NCBI RefSeq assembly: GCF_017312365.1
Contig: NZ_BLJI01000009.1
Location: 1 to 64,000, forward strand
DNA: 64,000 nt
From: Chroococcus sp. FPU101
GTDB lineage: Bacteria > Cyanobacteriota > Cyanobacteriia > Cyanobacteriales > Microcystaceae
Reading direction: 5' to 3'
Below are positions 17,676-26,425 of the stretch, piece after piece; within the stretch, counting starts at the first letter, position 1; each line of letters opens with the position of its first letter. The position numbers were made by a program, and so were the translations under genes. Below the pieces are notes generated by a model, which ran no database searches, had not been told where the DNA came from, and was given only the letters and a program-made list of their open reading frames with translations.

Positions 17676-19073
17676 TTAGATGGTTGCCTCAGAGTTTAGC
17701 AGAGTTTTGGCTTTGGTGATGGCCTGTTTTATCTGATCAAATCCCGTACCTCCGTAACTATTTCGTGCCGATACGACTTGTTTTGGTGCGATCGCATCAT
17801 AAATATCGGCTTCAAACCCTGGGTGGAGTTCTTGCCACTCGTCTAAGGTTAAGTCTTTCAATAACTTACCCGATGCGAGACTGGTTTTAACCACTTTCCC
17901 CACCAAGTTATAAGCTTCTCGAAAAGGTACCCCTTTTGCGGCTAAATAGTCGGCGACATCTGTGGCATTAGAAAAGTCTTCGGCGACAGCTTGGGCAAGG
18001 CGTTCGGTACGAAAAACTAATCCTTCACTTAACAAAATTGTGGCGGCTTCTAAACAAATCTTAACAGTTTGCACACTATCAAAAATGGCTTCTTTGTCTT
18101 CTTGCAAATCCTTATTATAAGCTAGGGGTAAGCCTTTCATCAGTGTCAGCAAACCTTGTAAATGTCCAAAAACTCGACCCGTTTTGCCGCGAATGAGTTC
18201 GGGTACATCAGGGTTTTTCTTTTGGGGCATAATACTCGATCCAGTGGCACAGCGATCGGTCAGTGAAATAAAACTAAACTCTTGGGATGCCCACAAAATC
18301 ACCTCTTCACTCAACCGACTTAGATGCACCATAATTAGACTAGCAGCACCAAGAAACTCAATGGCAAAATCACGATCGCTCACCCCATCAAGGCTATTAT
18401 CATAGGGTTTATCGAAATGAAGCAAAGTCGCGCTGTAGTGACGATCTATCGGAAATGTTGTACCCGCTAAAGCTCCAGAACCGAGAGGAGAAATATTCGT
18501 CCGTTTGCGAATTTCTCCTAAGCGTTCCCAGTCGCGTTGTGCCATCTGAAAATAAGCCATCAAGTGATGAGCTAAACTAATGGGTTGAGCGCGTTGTAGG
18601 TGGGTATAACCAGGGATCAAGGTTTCTAGATGCTCATCAGCTAAAGACAACAGGACTTTTTGAAACTCTCGTAAAAGAGAACGAATTTGATCGATTTGAT
18701 CTCGTAAATAAAGACGGATATCGGTTCCGACTTGATCATTACGAGAACGTGCGGTATGAAGTTTTTTCCCCACATCGCCAATTAGTTCAGTCAGTCGTCT
18801 TTCTACAGCAAAATGAACATCCTCTTGATCAATGCCTGGGTTAAATTTTCCGTCTCGATATTCAGCGCGTATTTGTTCTAAACCCGCTACGATCTGTTGA
18901 CCTTCTTCGGGGGAAATAATACCCGTATGGGCTAACATTTGAGCATGAGCCACAGAACCCGTGAGATCATATTCAATCAGTGCGATATCAAAACCGATAC
19001 TGGCATTGAATAATACAATTGACGGATGTAGGGTACCTTCAAAGCGATCGCTCCACGTTTTTTTCTCAGTCAC
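17676..19073 (-). CDS. argH: Argininosuccinate lyase
   Basis: A 465-residue enzyme of the fumarase/aspartase superfamily that splits argininosuccinate to arginine and fumarate, the last step of arginine synthesis. The signature [12 protein letters not shown] holds the catalytic Ser in the mobile loop, and [15 protein letters not shown] and [12 protein letters not shown] are also present. It is the third gene of a probable minus-strand operon after the PP2C phosphatase and a small membrane protein, ahead of the Nudix gene. The preceding enzyme, argG, is also in the window at 35991 but on its own. Confidence 0.96.
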   Translation of the reverse strand: MTEKKTWSDRFEGTLHPSIVLFNASIGFDIALIEYDLTGSVAHAQMLAHTGIISPEEGQQIVAGLEQIRAEYRDGKFNPGIDQEDVHFAVERRLTELIGDVGKKLHTARSRNDQVGTDIRLYLRDQIDQIRSLLREFQKVLLSLADEHLETLIPGYTHLQRAQPISLAHHLMAYFQMAQRDWERLGEIRKRTNISPLGSGALAGTTFPIDRHYSATLLHFDKPYDNSLDGVSDRDFAIEFLGAASLIMVHLSRLSEEVILWASQEFSFISLTDRCATGSSIMPQKKNPDVPELIRGKTGRVFGHLQGLLTLMKGLPLAYNKDLQEDKEAIFDSVQTVKICLEAATILLSEGLVFRTERLAQAVAEDFSNATDVADYLAAKGVPFREAYNLVGKVVKTSLASGKLLKDLTLDEWQELHPGFEADIYDAIAPKQVVSARNSYGGTGFDQIKQAITKAKTLLNSEATI

Positions 19074-19100
19074 AGCTTTTTGGGGGTAGTCAATAATAAG

Positions 19101-19328
19101 TTAGTAGGACGTAAAGCCTTTAAACATATATCCCACCACAATACCAATAATTAAAGCCCAAACTTGTCCAGTGACAACAAATTTATGAAAAGCTGTTTGC
19201 ACATTACCGATAATATCGACATCTTTGTCACTAATGGTGGCTAAAAAGTTAATCATCGCAGGATGATAGAGCCAAGTTTGTGATCCCGTCATTAAACTTA
19301 AAAGATATTGTTCGGCCAAGTGAATCAT
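19101..19328 (-). CDS. Small membrane protein, conserved in cyanobacteria by appearance
   Basis: A protein of 75 residues with one clear transmembrane segment near the C-terminus (VWALIIGIVVGYMFKGF) and a soluble N-terminal half that includes an ISDKDVDIIGNVQTAFHKF helix. I do not recognise a family with certainty. The ATG at 19328 follows AAGGAG by about ten bases; a TTG at 19334 is the other option. It is placed 27 bases before argH and about 20 bases behind the phosphatase gene, so it should belong to that transcript. Its function is unknown. Confidence 0.7.
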   Translation of the reverse strand: MIHLAEQYLLSLMTGSQTWLYHPAMINFLATISDKDVDIIGNVQTAFHKFVVTGQVWALIIGIVVGYMFKGFTSY

Positions 19329-19349
19329 AATCAAGTTACTCCTTGTGAC

Positions 19350-20756
19350 TTATGCGATCTTCATCACAATCAAAGTCATATCGTCACTGTTATTATTCCC
19401 AACTCCGATAAATTGTTGAACTTGGTTGAACAAATAATCTAAAATTTCTTGTGGATTTTGCTCCATCTTACAGGCTTGATGTACTGCTTGTTGCCAACGT
19501 TCCTCCCCAAAGCGTTCCCCATTTTGGTTCATCGCATCCGTAAAGCCATCGGTATAGTAAACGATCGTATCATTTGATTGTAGTTGGATCTGAGCGTCTT
19601 CATAGTCTGAGTCTGGATCTAAACCGATTAACATTCCTTTGGTATCTAAAGCAAAAATTTGATGATTTGCTGTTTGCCAGATCAACGGTGGGTTATGGGC
19701 TGCATTACTATAAGACAAGATCCGCGTTTTGGGATTGTATTCAGCATAAAACAATGTCACAAAACGATGAGAATTATCTAAATCTGCATACATGACTCGA
19801 TTGAGATGCTGCAAAATATGGGAAGGGGTGTGACGGTTTAAGACTTCTGCTCGTAACATTCCTCGCGTCATGGTCATGATTAAACCAGCTGGAACTCCTT
19901 TACCCATCACATCACCAATTACGATACTCCAAGGAACCGAAGTCGAAACGGTTTCCTCTGAATGATTAGAGCGTAGTTGATCATAATTGGTGGGAATGAA
20001 ATCATAATAATCGCCACCGACTCGATTGGCTGTTTTACATTTTGCCGCTAAAATGACTCCTTGAATGTTGGGGCATTTTCTCGGTAAGAGACGTAATTGG
20101 ATATCTGAAGCAATTTCAAGTTCTCGATCTTGACGTTCTTTGGATCGCAGTTCTAGGGTTAATTCATTATTGGCGATCGCTACAGCCGTTTGATCTGCTA
20201 CCAATTGTAAGAGTTTGCGTCGGGTTGGAGTCCACACATATTGAGGAGGGCGGCTAAATACATAAAGCCTTCCTCGTTCGATATTTTTAACTAAAATTGG
20301 GGTGCAGTATGATTTCAGGGTGGGATTGAGAATTTGTCTAATTTGATAGTCTAGATAATCAGGCAAAGAAGCGTTCGCTTGAGGCGGTTGTTGAGTTAGC
20401 TCAGATGTATTAACTTGAGCGATGACACTTTCTAGTTTTTGACGAATTTCTTGACTGACTTGAGCATCTTGGAAATGAAGATGAGCCAGTGTAATTTGTT
20501 CATTGGGTTTGTATAAAATCAGTGCGCCGCCATCCGCATCAGTAACGCGGGCTGCCATTAGAGGAGTTAATTCTAAAAACTGATTTAAGTTATTAAAACT
20601 CCGTAGCGCAAACCCAAGAGAACTTAACAAGTTTTGCACCTTGGTTTGTTCCCGATATACACTCGCCACCAGTTCCTTAAGAGCTAAAACTGATGTCGTC
20701 TCTGGGGGAAATTCTCTGGGGGATGATGGCTGGTGAGGGAAGGGAAGGGCAGTCAT
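19350..20756 (-). CDS. GAF-domain PP2C (SpoIIE/RsbU-type) phosphatase
   Basis: A 468-residue protein with an N-terminal GAF-like sensor (about residues 40-200, with VTDADGGALILY) and a C-terminal PP2C/SpoIIE phosphatase from about 225. Metal-binding motifs are RVGGDYYDF, IGDVMGKGVPAGL, SNAAHNPPL and YTDGFTDAM. Such enzymes dephosphorylate anti-sigma-factor antagonists in partner-switching systems. No antagonist or anti-sigma gene lies nearby, so the target is unknown. It is the first gene of the argH transcription unit. The junction of a stress phosphatase with arginine synthesis may be accidental. Confidence 0.88.
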   Translation of the reverse strand: MTALPFPHQPSSPREFPPETTSVLALKELVASVYREQTKVQNLLSSLGFALRSFNNLNQFLELTPLMAARVTDADGGALILYKPNEQITLAHLHFQDAQVSQEIRQKLESVIAQVNTSELTQQPPQANASLPDYLDYQIRQILNPTLKSYCTPILVKNIERGRLYVFSRPPQYVWTPTRRKLLQLVADQTAVAIANNELTLELRSKERQDRELEIASDIQLRLLPRKCPNIQGVILAAKCKTANRVGGDYYDFIPTNYDQLRSNHSEETVSTSVPWSIVIGDVMGKGVPAGLIMTMTRGMLRAEVLNRHTPSHILQHLNRVMYADLDNSHRFVTLFYAEYNPKTRILSYSNAAHNPPLIWQTANHQIFALDTKGMLIGLDPDSDYEDAQIQLQSNDTIVYYTDGFTDAMNQNGERFGEERWQQAVHQACKMEQNPQEILDYLFNQVQQFIGVGNNNSDDMTLIVMKIA

Positions 20757-20970
20757 GAATGATTAAAGGATTTATATTTAAAGAAAGTATATCGATTTTT
20801 GCGTAAAGATCTTGACAACTAGACGCTGATCTGGGCTAATGTGCTTAGTTAGACATAATAGTATAGTTGATTCGTTAGACAAATTGGCGAAATAATCACA
20901 TTATTTTTTTAATGATTAAGAAGACCCAACTTGCTTTTCATCTAAGATTAGGTTGATCTACTTATTAATA

Positions 20971-21366
20971 ATGTTGATGATGACTCGATTGACCCAGACT
21001 TTTTTTCTAGCCATCTTCTTATTGTTCGTTTACACCATGAACAGTACTGTTAAGGCTAATCCAGTTCCGAAGCTCAGTGACAGCCAAATTCAACAACAGC
21101 TAATACGTTTACCCGATTGGACGCAACAAAATCAGCAATTACAACGAACCTTTATTTTGAAAAATTTTGTTGAAGCGATTGCCTTTGTTAATCAATTAGT
21201 CGAACCGTCTGAACAACTGCAACATCATCCTGATCTTTTAATAAACTATAACAGAGTGACCGTTACTCTATCGACTCACGATGCGGGAGGAATTACACAA
21301 AAAGATTTTGATTTAGCTAATATAATTTCTCAAATTGCCGAAACTAGGACAGGCACTCAAAAATAA
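20971..21366 (+). CDS. Pterin-4a-carbinolamine dehydratase with signal peptide
   Basis: A 131-residue protein. Residues 45-131 are the PCD/DCoH fold, with the active-site pattern EQLQHHPDLLINYNRVTV and the third His in STHDAGG followed by Asp. Unusually, the N-terminus (LTQTFFLAIFLLFVYTM) is a strong export signal ending near TVKA. The start is uncertain: TTG 20953, ATG 20971 and ATG 20980 are all in frame, and I take ATG 20971. The enzyme normally recycles tetrahydrobiopterin in the cytoplasm. An exported form needs a different explanation. It is a lone gene between two minus-strand genes. Confidence 0.8.
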   Translation: MLMMTRLTQTFFLAIFLLFVYTMNSTVKANPVPKLSDSQIQQQLIRLPDWTQQNQQLQRTFILKNFVEAIAFVNQLVEPSEQLQHHPDLLINYNRVTVTLSTHDAGGITQKDFDLANIISQIAETRTGTQK

Positions 21367-21426
21367 ACACCGAATTAAATTAATAACCCATTTTCTTTGT
21401 GAGCTACCTATCCTAATTAAGAGAGT

Positions 21427-23250
21427 CTAGTTTTTTGGGCTAGATTCCTTTTCAGAATGAAACAGATCTTCACTAAATAAATCTTCAAGGTTGACTTGAG
21501 CGTCAAGTTCTAAAGATTCTGTTGATTCGGAATGATTTTCGTCTAACATTTTGAAGAAATCGAGGTCAGCATCAGGTTGATAAGTCTCAAATTCACTTTT
21601 AAAATGACCATTAGAGCCATTGGTGTAACCATTATGTGACATTTCTGCATCTAGATTTAATTCTTCATCTTTTGACGAATCAAATAAATCGAATATATCT
21701 AAATCAAGGCTTTGTTTGTCCTCTTTGATTTCTTCTGCTGATAGCACTAAGTCGGAATTTTCTTCATGTGTAAAATCATTGCTAACAAAAAAGTCTTCCG
21801 AAATGTTAGTCAAATCTCCCAGTTCAAACTCATTATTGTGAGCATCTATTTTGAAGGACTCTAAAAAGTCCATTTCATCAACTAGAGTTTGACTGTGAGA
21901 AAATTCGCCTTCAACCTTATATAAGTCTTCAAGTACGAGATTAGCTGGTTCGTTTTCTTCTGTCTGTGAGGTTGATTCAGTTTCTAATTGCATCGAATCT
22001 AAAAAGTCAATATCACCAATCAGAGTTTGACTAGCTAGGAATTCGGCTTGCTGACGAGCATCCATCATCTCGACTTCGTCGTCGTTGACTTCTTCTAAGT
22101 GCATTGAATCTAAAAAGTCAATATCACCAATCAGAGTTTGACTAGCTAGGAATTCGGCTTGCTGACGAGCATCCATCATCTCGGCTTCGTCGTCGTTGAC
22201 TTCTTCTGAGTGCATTGAATCTAAAAAGTCAATATCACCAATCAGAGTTTGACTAGCTAGGAATTCGGCTTGCTGACGAGCATCCATCGCCACTTCTTCA
22301 GGTTCATCTGAAAGCTGACTGGTTAAATCTGCTAATTCTTCTAAACTAGAAATCTTTGCAATATTTTCTTCTTGAGCTTCAGTAAAAGACGTATCTAACA
22401 ATGTATTTTTAGAGAAATCTTCATCCCAAGGTTCAGTAAACTGAGCAGGTAGCCTCATTTCGTCAGGACTTTGTGACATTCGACTGACTGATGAATCATA
22501 TTCAGCCTCAGCCTGTTGTAGTTCAAGCATTTGAGATTGATAAGCTTGCTCTAGTTCCCGAATTTGATGTTGATGAGTTTTTTCTAATTCTACAATTTGA
22601 TTTTGATAAGCTTGCTCGATCTCTTGGAATTGAATGTAATAGGTTTGCTGTTGTTCGGCAAGTTCAGCTTGATGGGCTGATTCAATTTCTTGAAGTTGAG
22701 TAGAATAAGTTTGTTGTAACTCCTCGATGTACGCTTGATGATGTTGCTCGATTTCTTGAATCCGTATTGGAATTTGTTCAGGTTCAGGTTCGGCAGAAGG
22801 CGTAACTGCTTTTTCTAACTCTAGGATTTGAGTTTGATAAGCCTTAATTTCATCTTGATAATCGAGTAATTGAGCTTTGGCTTGTTCTAATTCGGCTTCT
22901 AGTTTAGGAGAAACATTAAGCGGGCGTTGGATGTCCTCTAACTGTTCTTGGTAAGAACGTTCGATTTGCTCTAGATGGCTCCGATAGCTGACTTCTAAAT
23001 TTTGCAATTCTGATTTAGCTTGGGCTTCATCTGATTTAGCTCGGGCTTCAGATTGACTTAAAGCTAATAGTTGCGCTTTTTTCTCTTTTAATTCGGCTTC
23101 TGCGTTCTCAAGATCTTGACGCGTCTGTGAATATTTTTGATCATATCGTTGAGCGACTTCTGAGATTCTCCCTTTTTGTAGGAAGTATGATACGCCTCCG
23201 CCCACACCACCGCCTATCAGCAAGGGTAATAAAATTTCTCCTATATTCAT
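21427..23250 (-). CDS. Membrane-anchored coiled-coil protein with internal repeats
   Basis: A 607-residue protein that I do not recognise as a named family. A short N-terminal membrane helix (ILLPLLIGGGVGGGVSYFLQ) is followed by a long coiled coil at about 25-270, rich in Gln and Glu, with a repeated EQAYQNQIVELE-like unit. An acidic C-terminal half contains a 37-residue unit starting DARQQAEFLASQTLIGDIDF that occurs three times, with one more degenerate copy (SQTLVDEMDFLESF). The start is ATG 23250 behind TTGGAG; the frame continues upstream to a TTG at 23265. A scaffolding or cell-envelope role is only a guess. Confidence 0.7.
   Translation of the reverse strand: MNIGEILLPLLIGGGVGGGVSYFLQKGRISEVAQRYDQKYSQTRQDLENAEAELKEKKAQLLALSQSEARAKSDEAQAKSELQNLEVSYRSHLEQIERSYQEQLEDIQRPLNVSPKLEAELEQAKAQLLDYQDEIKAYQTQILELEKAVTPSAEPEPEQIPIRIQEIEQHHQAYIEELQQTYSTQLQEIESAHQAELAEQQQTYYIQFQEIEQAYQNQIVELEKTHQHQIRELEQAYQSQMLELQQAEAEYDSSVSRMSQSPDEMRLPAQFTEPWDEDFSKNTLLDTSFTEAQEENIAKISSLEELADLTSQLSDEPEEVAMDARQQAEFLASQTLIGDIDFLDSMHSEEVNDDEAEMMDARQQAEFLASQTLIGDIDFLDSMHLEEVNDDEVEMMDARQQAEFLASQTLIGDIDFLDSMQLETESTSQTEENEPANLVLEDLYKVEGEFSHSQTLVDEMDFLESFKIDAHNNEFELGDLTNISEDFFVSNDFTHEENSDLVLSAEEIKEDKQSLDLDIFDLFDSSKDEELNLDAEMSHNGYTNGSNGHFKSEFETYQPDADLDFFKMLDENHSESTESLELDAQVNLEDLFSEDLFHSEKESSPKN
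21991..22287. repeat. 111-bp intragenic tandem repeats
   Basis: Units starting CAT(C/T)GAATCTAAAAAGTCAA at 21991, 22102 and 22213 have an exact 111-base period, with the third truncated near 22287. Each encodes 37 residues, so the frame is preserved whatever the copy number. Confidence 0.92.
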
Positions 23251-23613
23251 TTTGAATGACTCCAATTAGAAATTTACCTTTAATATGCCCAATATAGTCC
23301 CAGCAATTATCAAAAATGTTAAGAAGCTATGATTTTGGCTGAAAACCTACGTGCAACCGTGATCGAAGTGTTAAGATGCCTGAGACCAAGTTCTGTCAAT
23401 CAGAGTTTCAAGAACACTTAGCTTTCTTTTAGTGTATCGCTGTAGGCATTTTTCCCATTAATTTTGATCTCTAGCAAAAAACATTCTTAAAAAAATGTGA
23501 ATTTGTCCTCTATTGCTAAGACCAACGAAGACGGAGAATCACCCACAGGAATCGCGTGGCAATTAGTGGCATGAGTATGTCAAAATTGATCAAGGAATAT
23601 TTTTGGCTGGAGT
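23251..23613. other. Intergenic region upstream of rpsP with possible structured RNA
   Basis: No gene was found in these 360 bases. ATGCCT at 23376-23381 can pair with AGGCAT at 23444-23449, which is followed by five T. Inside, GTTC at 23390-23393 pairs with GAAC at 23412-23415. This could be a terminator, an attenuator or a small RNA. The rpsP promoter should be downstream of it. Confidence 0.4.
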
Positions 23614-23862
23614 ATGATTAAATTACGCTTAAAACGTTTTGGTAAAAAAAGAGAAGTGAGCTACCGAATTGTAGCAATGAGAGGGACTAGCCGTCGCGAC
23701 GGTCGTCCTTTAGAAGAACTAGGCTTTTATAATCCTAGAACCGATGAAACTCGTTTAGATGTTCCTGCGATCGTAAAACGTTTACAAGAAGGCGCACAGC
23801 CTACAGAAACCGTTCGTAGCATACTACAAAAAGCTAAAGTATTTGAACAAGTCAATGTCTAA
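23614..23862 (+). CDS. rpsP: 30S ribosomal protein S16
   Basis: An 82-residue S16 protein of the small ribosomal subunit. The N-terminal [20 protein letters not shown] with the following [17 protein letters not shown] is diagnostic. The gene starts at ATG and ends eight bases into the next gene, so S16 and the KH protein are translationally coupled. The pairing of rpsP with a KH-domain protein is a widely conserved bacterial arrangement. A rho-independent terminator follows the pair. Confidence 0.97.
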   Translation: MIKLRLKRFGKKREVSYRIVAMRGTSRRDGRPLEELGFYNPRTDETRLDVPAIVKRLQEGAQPTETVRSILQKAKVFEQVNV

Positions 23863-24271
23863 TGTGACCACATTACCAGCTTATGCCACTGCTGCTAGTC
23901 CCGATTATTCTGGACTAGTTAGATTTCTCGTAGAACCGTTTTTAGAATCTCCAAGATCTATCAGTGTAGATTGTGAACAAATCAAACACAATCGACGAGT
24001 CTGGGTTCGTGTGGCGATTGAAGGTGGCGATAAAGGAAAAGTCTATGGGAGAGGTGGACGAAATCTGCAAGCAATTCGGACTGTTTTAGAAACAGCAGCA
24101 ACCGCAGCCGGTCAATCTCTGCACATCGAAATTTACGAAAGCAGCGATGAAGACCAATTTCGACCTGAACCCCCTAGACGTAAACCTAGTATCAACAATG
24201 AACGACGACCACCGATTAATTCAATGAATCGTAAACAGCGTTCTCGTCGTCCTGAACCTCCAAGATTCTAA
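23855..24271 (+). CDS. KH-domain RNA-binding protein (KhpA/YlqC type)
   Basis: A 138-residue protein. A single KH domain lies at about 20-95, with the RNA-gripping G-x-x-G loop in [17 protein letters not shown]. The C-terminal 45 residues are rich in Arg and Pro and add a disordered basic tail that is absent from the short KhpA of Firmicutes. KhpA with KhpB binds RNA and influences division and envelope genes in other bacteria. ATG 23855 overlaps the end of rpsP by eight bases; the upstream TTG at 23843 is less likely. No KhpB/Jag gene is in the window. Confidence 0.88.
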   Translation: MSNVTTLPAYATAASPDYSGLVRFLVEPFLESPRSISVDCEQIKHNRRVWVRVAIEGGDKGKVYGRGGRNLQAIRTVLETAATAAGQSLHIEIYESSDEDQFRPEPPRRKPSINNERRPPINSMNRKQRSRRPEPPRF

Positions 24272-24277
24272 TTGTCC

Positions 24278-24309
24278 AGAGACGTTGCGATTGCGCGTCT
24301 CTCATTTTT
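24278..24309 (+). terminator. Terminator after the rpsP-KH operon (GAGACG hairpin)
   Basis: AGAGACG at 24278-24284 pairs with CGTCTCT at 24296-24302, followed by CATTTTTT. It resembles hairpins found at 43551 and 62283. Confidence 0.8.
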
Positions 24310-24427
24310 TAGGTAAAAATTCGCTTCAATCACCTAAATTTACAGAATTACATCGATTCGTGTCTTTCAAAATGGATTACTATAACTTTGAGAGTCACTA
24401 TAATCTTACTTTACAGGGATTTTAATT

Positions 24428-25432
24428 ATGATTCGTGCTTACGCTGCCTCTGAACCAGGGGGCGAGTTAACTCCTTTTGAATATGATCCAGGGCCACTAG
24501 GGGATGAAGATGTAGAAATTCAAGTCGAGTACTGTGGCATTTGTCATAGCGATCTGAGTATGCTCGATAATGAATGGGGTATAACTCAATACCCTTTTGT
24601 CCCTGGTCATGAAGTCGTCGGAACAATTACAGCAACGGGAACTAGAGTTAAAGATCGACAAATCGGACAGCGCGTCGGTTTAGGTTGGTTTTCCAGTTCT
24701 TGTATGGGGTGTGAGTGGTGTATGTCAGGAAACCACAACCTTTGTTTGACCGCAGAAGGTACAATTGTTGGTCGCCATGGGGGTTTTGCGGATCGAGTTC
24801 GCGCCCATCACAGTTGGACAACTCCTTTAAATGATGGCATTGATCCAGCCAAAGCTGGCCCTCTATTCTGTGGCGGAATTACGGTTTTTAATCCGATTGT
24901 ACAGTTTGATATTAAACCAACCGATCATGTGGGTGTTATTGGAATTGGTGGTTTAGGTCACATGGCGTTACGGTTCTTAAAAGCTTGGGGATGTGAGGTA
25001 ACTGCTTTTTCGGGTAGTCCAGATAAAGAAGTCGAAGCTAAGGAATTAGGCGCAACTCATTTTGTAAATTCCCGTGATCCAGAAGCCCTCAAAGCGATCG
25101 CTAGTTCTTTAGATATGATTCTTTCTACGGTTAGCGCGGATCTTTCTTGGGCTGACTATTTAGCTACCCTACGTCCTAAAGGTCGTTTACACGTTGTTGG
25201 TGTTGCCCCCAATCCTCTTTCATTTCAGGTTTTTCCGATGATTTTAGGTCAAAAATCGATTTCGGGTAGTCCCCTGGGCAGTCCTACAACCGTTGGTAAA
25301 ATGTTAGACTTTGCGGCTAGACATGGTGTAGAACCGATTACAGAAATGTTTCCTATTTCTCAGGTAAATGAAGCTCTCAATAAACTCCGCCATGGTAGCC
25401 CTCGATATCGCCTTGTTTTAAAAGTTTCCTAA
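24428..25432 (+). CDS. adhA: Zinc-dependent NADP(H) alcohol dehydrogenase
   Basis: A 334-residue medium-chain dehydrogenase of the cinnamyl-alcohol/YahK group. The catalytic zinc ligands are Cys in YCGICHSDLS and His-Glu in PGHEVVG. The structural zinc Cys residues are in CMGCEWCMSGNHNLC, and the nucleotide-binding loop is GIGGLGHMA. The sequence resembles Synechocystis Slr1192, the enzyme reported to reduce aldehydes to alcohols. The gene is preceded by a terminator and stands alone. The natural substrate is not known; aldehyde detoxification is the usual suggestion. Confidence 0.88.
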   Translation: MIRAYAASEPGGELTPFEYDPGPLGDEDVEIQVEYCGICHSDLSMLDNEWGITQYPFVPGHEVVGTITATGTRVKDRQIGQRVGLGWFSSSCMGCEWCMSGNHNLCLTAEGTIVGRHGGFADRVRAHHSWTTPLNDGIDPAKAGPLFCGGITVFNPIVQFDIKPTDHVGVIGIGGLGHMALRFLKAWGCEVTAFSGSPDKEVEAKELGATHFVNSRDPEALKAIASSLDMILSTVSADLSWADYLATLRPKGRLHVVGVAPNPLSFQVFPMILGQKSISGSPLGSPTTVGKMLDFAARHGVEPITEMFPISQVNEALNKLRHGSPRYRLVLKVS

Positions 25433-25435
25433 TGA

Positions 25436-26380
25436 CTAGCGACTTTTGGCCACTTCTTTTGCTCTTGTGGCCGAAGGTGCGCTTAAACTGCGAGAATAGA
25501 AAGCCCACGCTGTCCCCAAAAAACCGAGATAAGCAGCAATCTGTACTAAATATAAGCGATCGGTATATCCAAATAAACTACTTAAAAGAAACCCTGGAAA
25601 TCGATCAACTGGTAATACTTTTTCTAAATTCCAAACCATCGGGCCTAATACACAAGAATGCACTTTTGTAAAGCGTCCATAGAAAAAACAAAGGCTTTCT
25701 GAGTTTCGATCAATCTGCGATAGTGTTGACATTGCCGAATCAAATAAACCTAAAGCAGTTACGACTAAGCCCGCAACAATAAACAGTAGGATAATGCCCA
25801 TAATCTGGAAAAAACGGCGTAAATTAATCCGAATTCCCCATTTAAAGAGAGCCACACCTACGCCTGATGCTGTCAGTAAACCACCAATTGCACCTAAAGC
25901 AGCAGGGATACTTTCGCTTAATTTTGCTGTGATAAAAAGAACCGTTTCAAATCCTTCTCTAAGGACGGCAATAAAAATCAGACTGAAAATACCCCATTTA
26001 GAACTATTTTCCGATTTTAAGGATTGATTGACGGCTCCTTCAATTTGCCCTTTGAGGTGCCGACTCTGTTTTGTCATCCAAATCAGCATCCAACTGAGTA
26101 AAATAATCGCCAAGACGCTGAAACTTGCTTCTAACAAAGGTTCAACGACGGGGGCATAGGTTTTGTTAGCCGATTGCAAGGCATACATCAACTGACTCAA
26201 AAGTACGCCAAGCATCGCACTCGCCGTGATCGCAGTTCCTACTGCTGTCCAAACCCAGATATTAAGCTGACTACGATCTGATTTTTTGAGATAAGCAAGG
26301 ACAATACCAACAACGAGAGCCGCTTCTACACCTTCTCGAAGGGTAATAACAAAAGTGGGTAATGCAGAACTCCAATTCAT
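25436..26380 (-). CDS. FTR1-family iron permease
   Basis: A 314-residue membrane protein with about seven transmembrane helices. Two copies of the iron-binding REXXE motif are seen: TLREGVEAALVVGI near residue 15 and VLREGFETVLFI near 140. FTR1/EfeU permeases import iron, in yeast after a multicopper oxidase makes Fe(III). Here the gene is the last of three on the minus strand, 45 bases behind the HhH lipoprotein and downstream of a multicopper oxidase, so oxidase-coupled iron uptake is a natural reading. The stop lies three bases from the convergent adhA stop. Lead or other divalent metals are an alternative cargo in the family. Confidence 0.9.
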   Translation of the reverse strand: MNWSSALPTFVITLREGVEAALVVGIVLAYLKKSDRSQLNIWVWTAVGTAITASAMLGVLLSQLMYALQSANKTYAPVVEPLLEASFSVLAIILLSWMLIWMTKQSRHLKGQIEGAVNQSLKSENSSKWGIFSLIFIAVLREGFETVLFITAKLSESIPAALGAIGGLLTASGVGVALFKWGIRINLRRFFQIMGIILLFIVAGLVVTALGLFDSAMSTLSQIDRNSESLCFFYGRFTKVHSCVLGPMVWNLEKVLPVDRFPGFLLSSLFGYTDRLYLVQIAAYLGFLGTAWAFYSRSLSAPSATRAKEVAKSR

Positions 26381-26425
26381 GTTTTTTAGTCGTCAAATTA
26401 GGAAAAATACGGGTAAATAAGGATT

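Noticed and set aside
23266-23613. Signal recognition particle RNA or tRNA upstream of rpsP
   Set aside because: No GGAAGCAG-type SRP loop and no T-loop GTTCRANNC were found.
25432-25671. 79-codon plus-strand frame after adhA
   Set aside because: It lies antisense within the FTR1 permease gene, whose motifs are clear.
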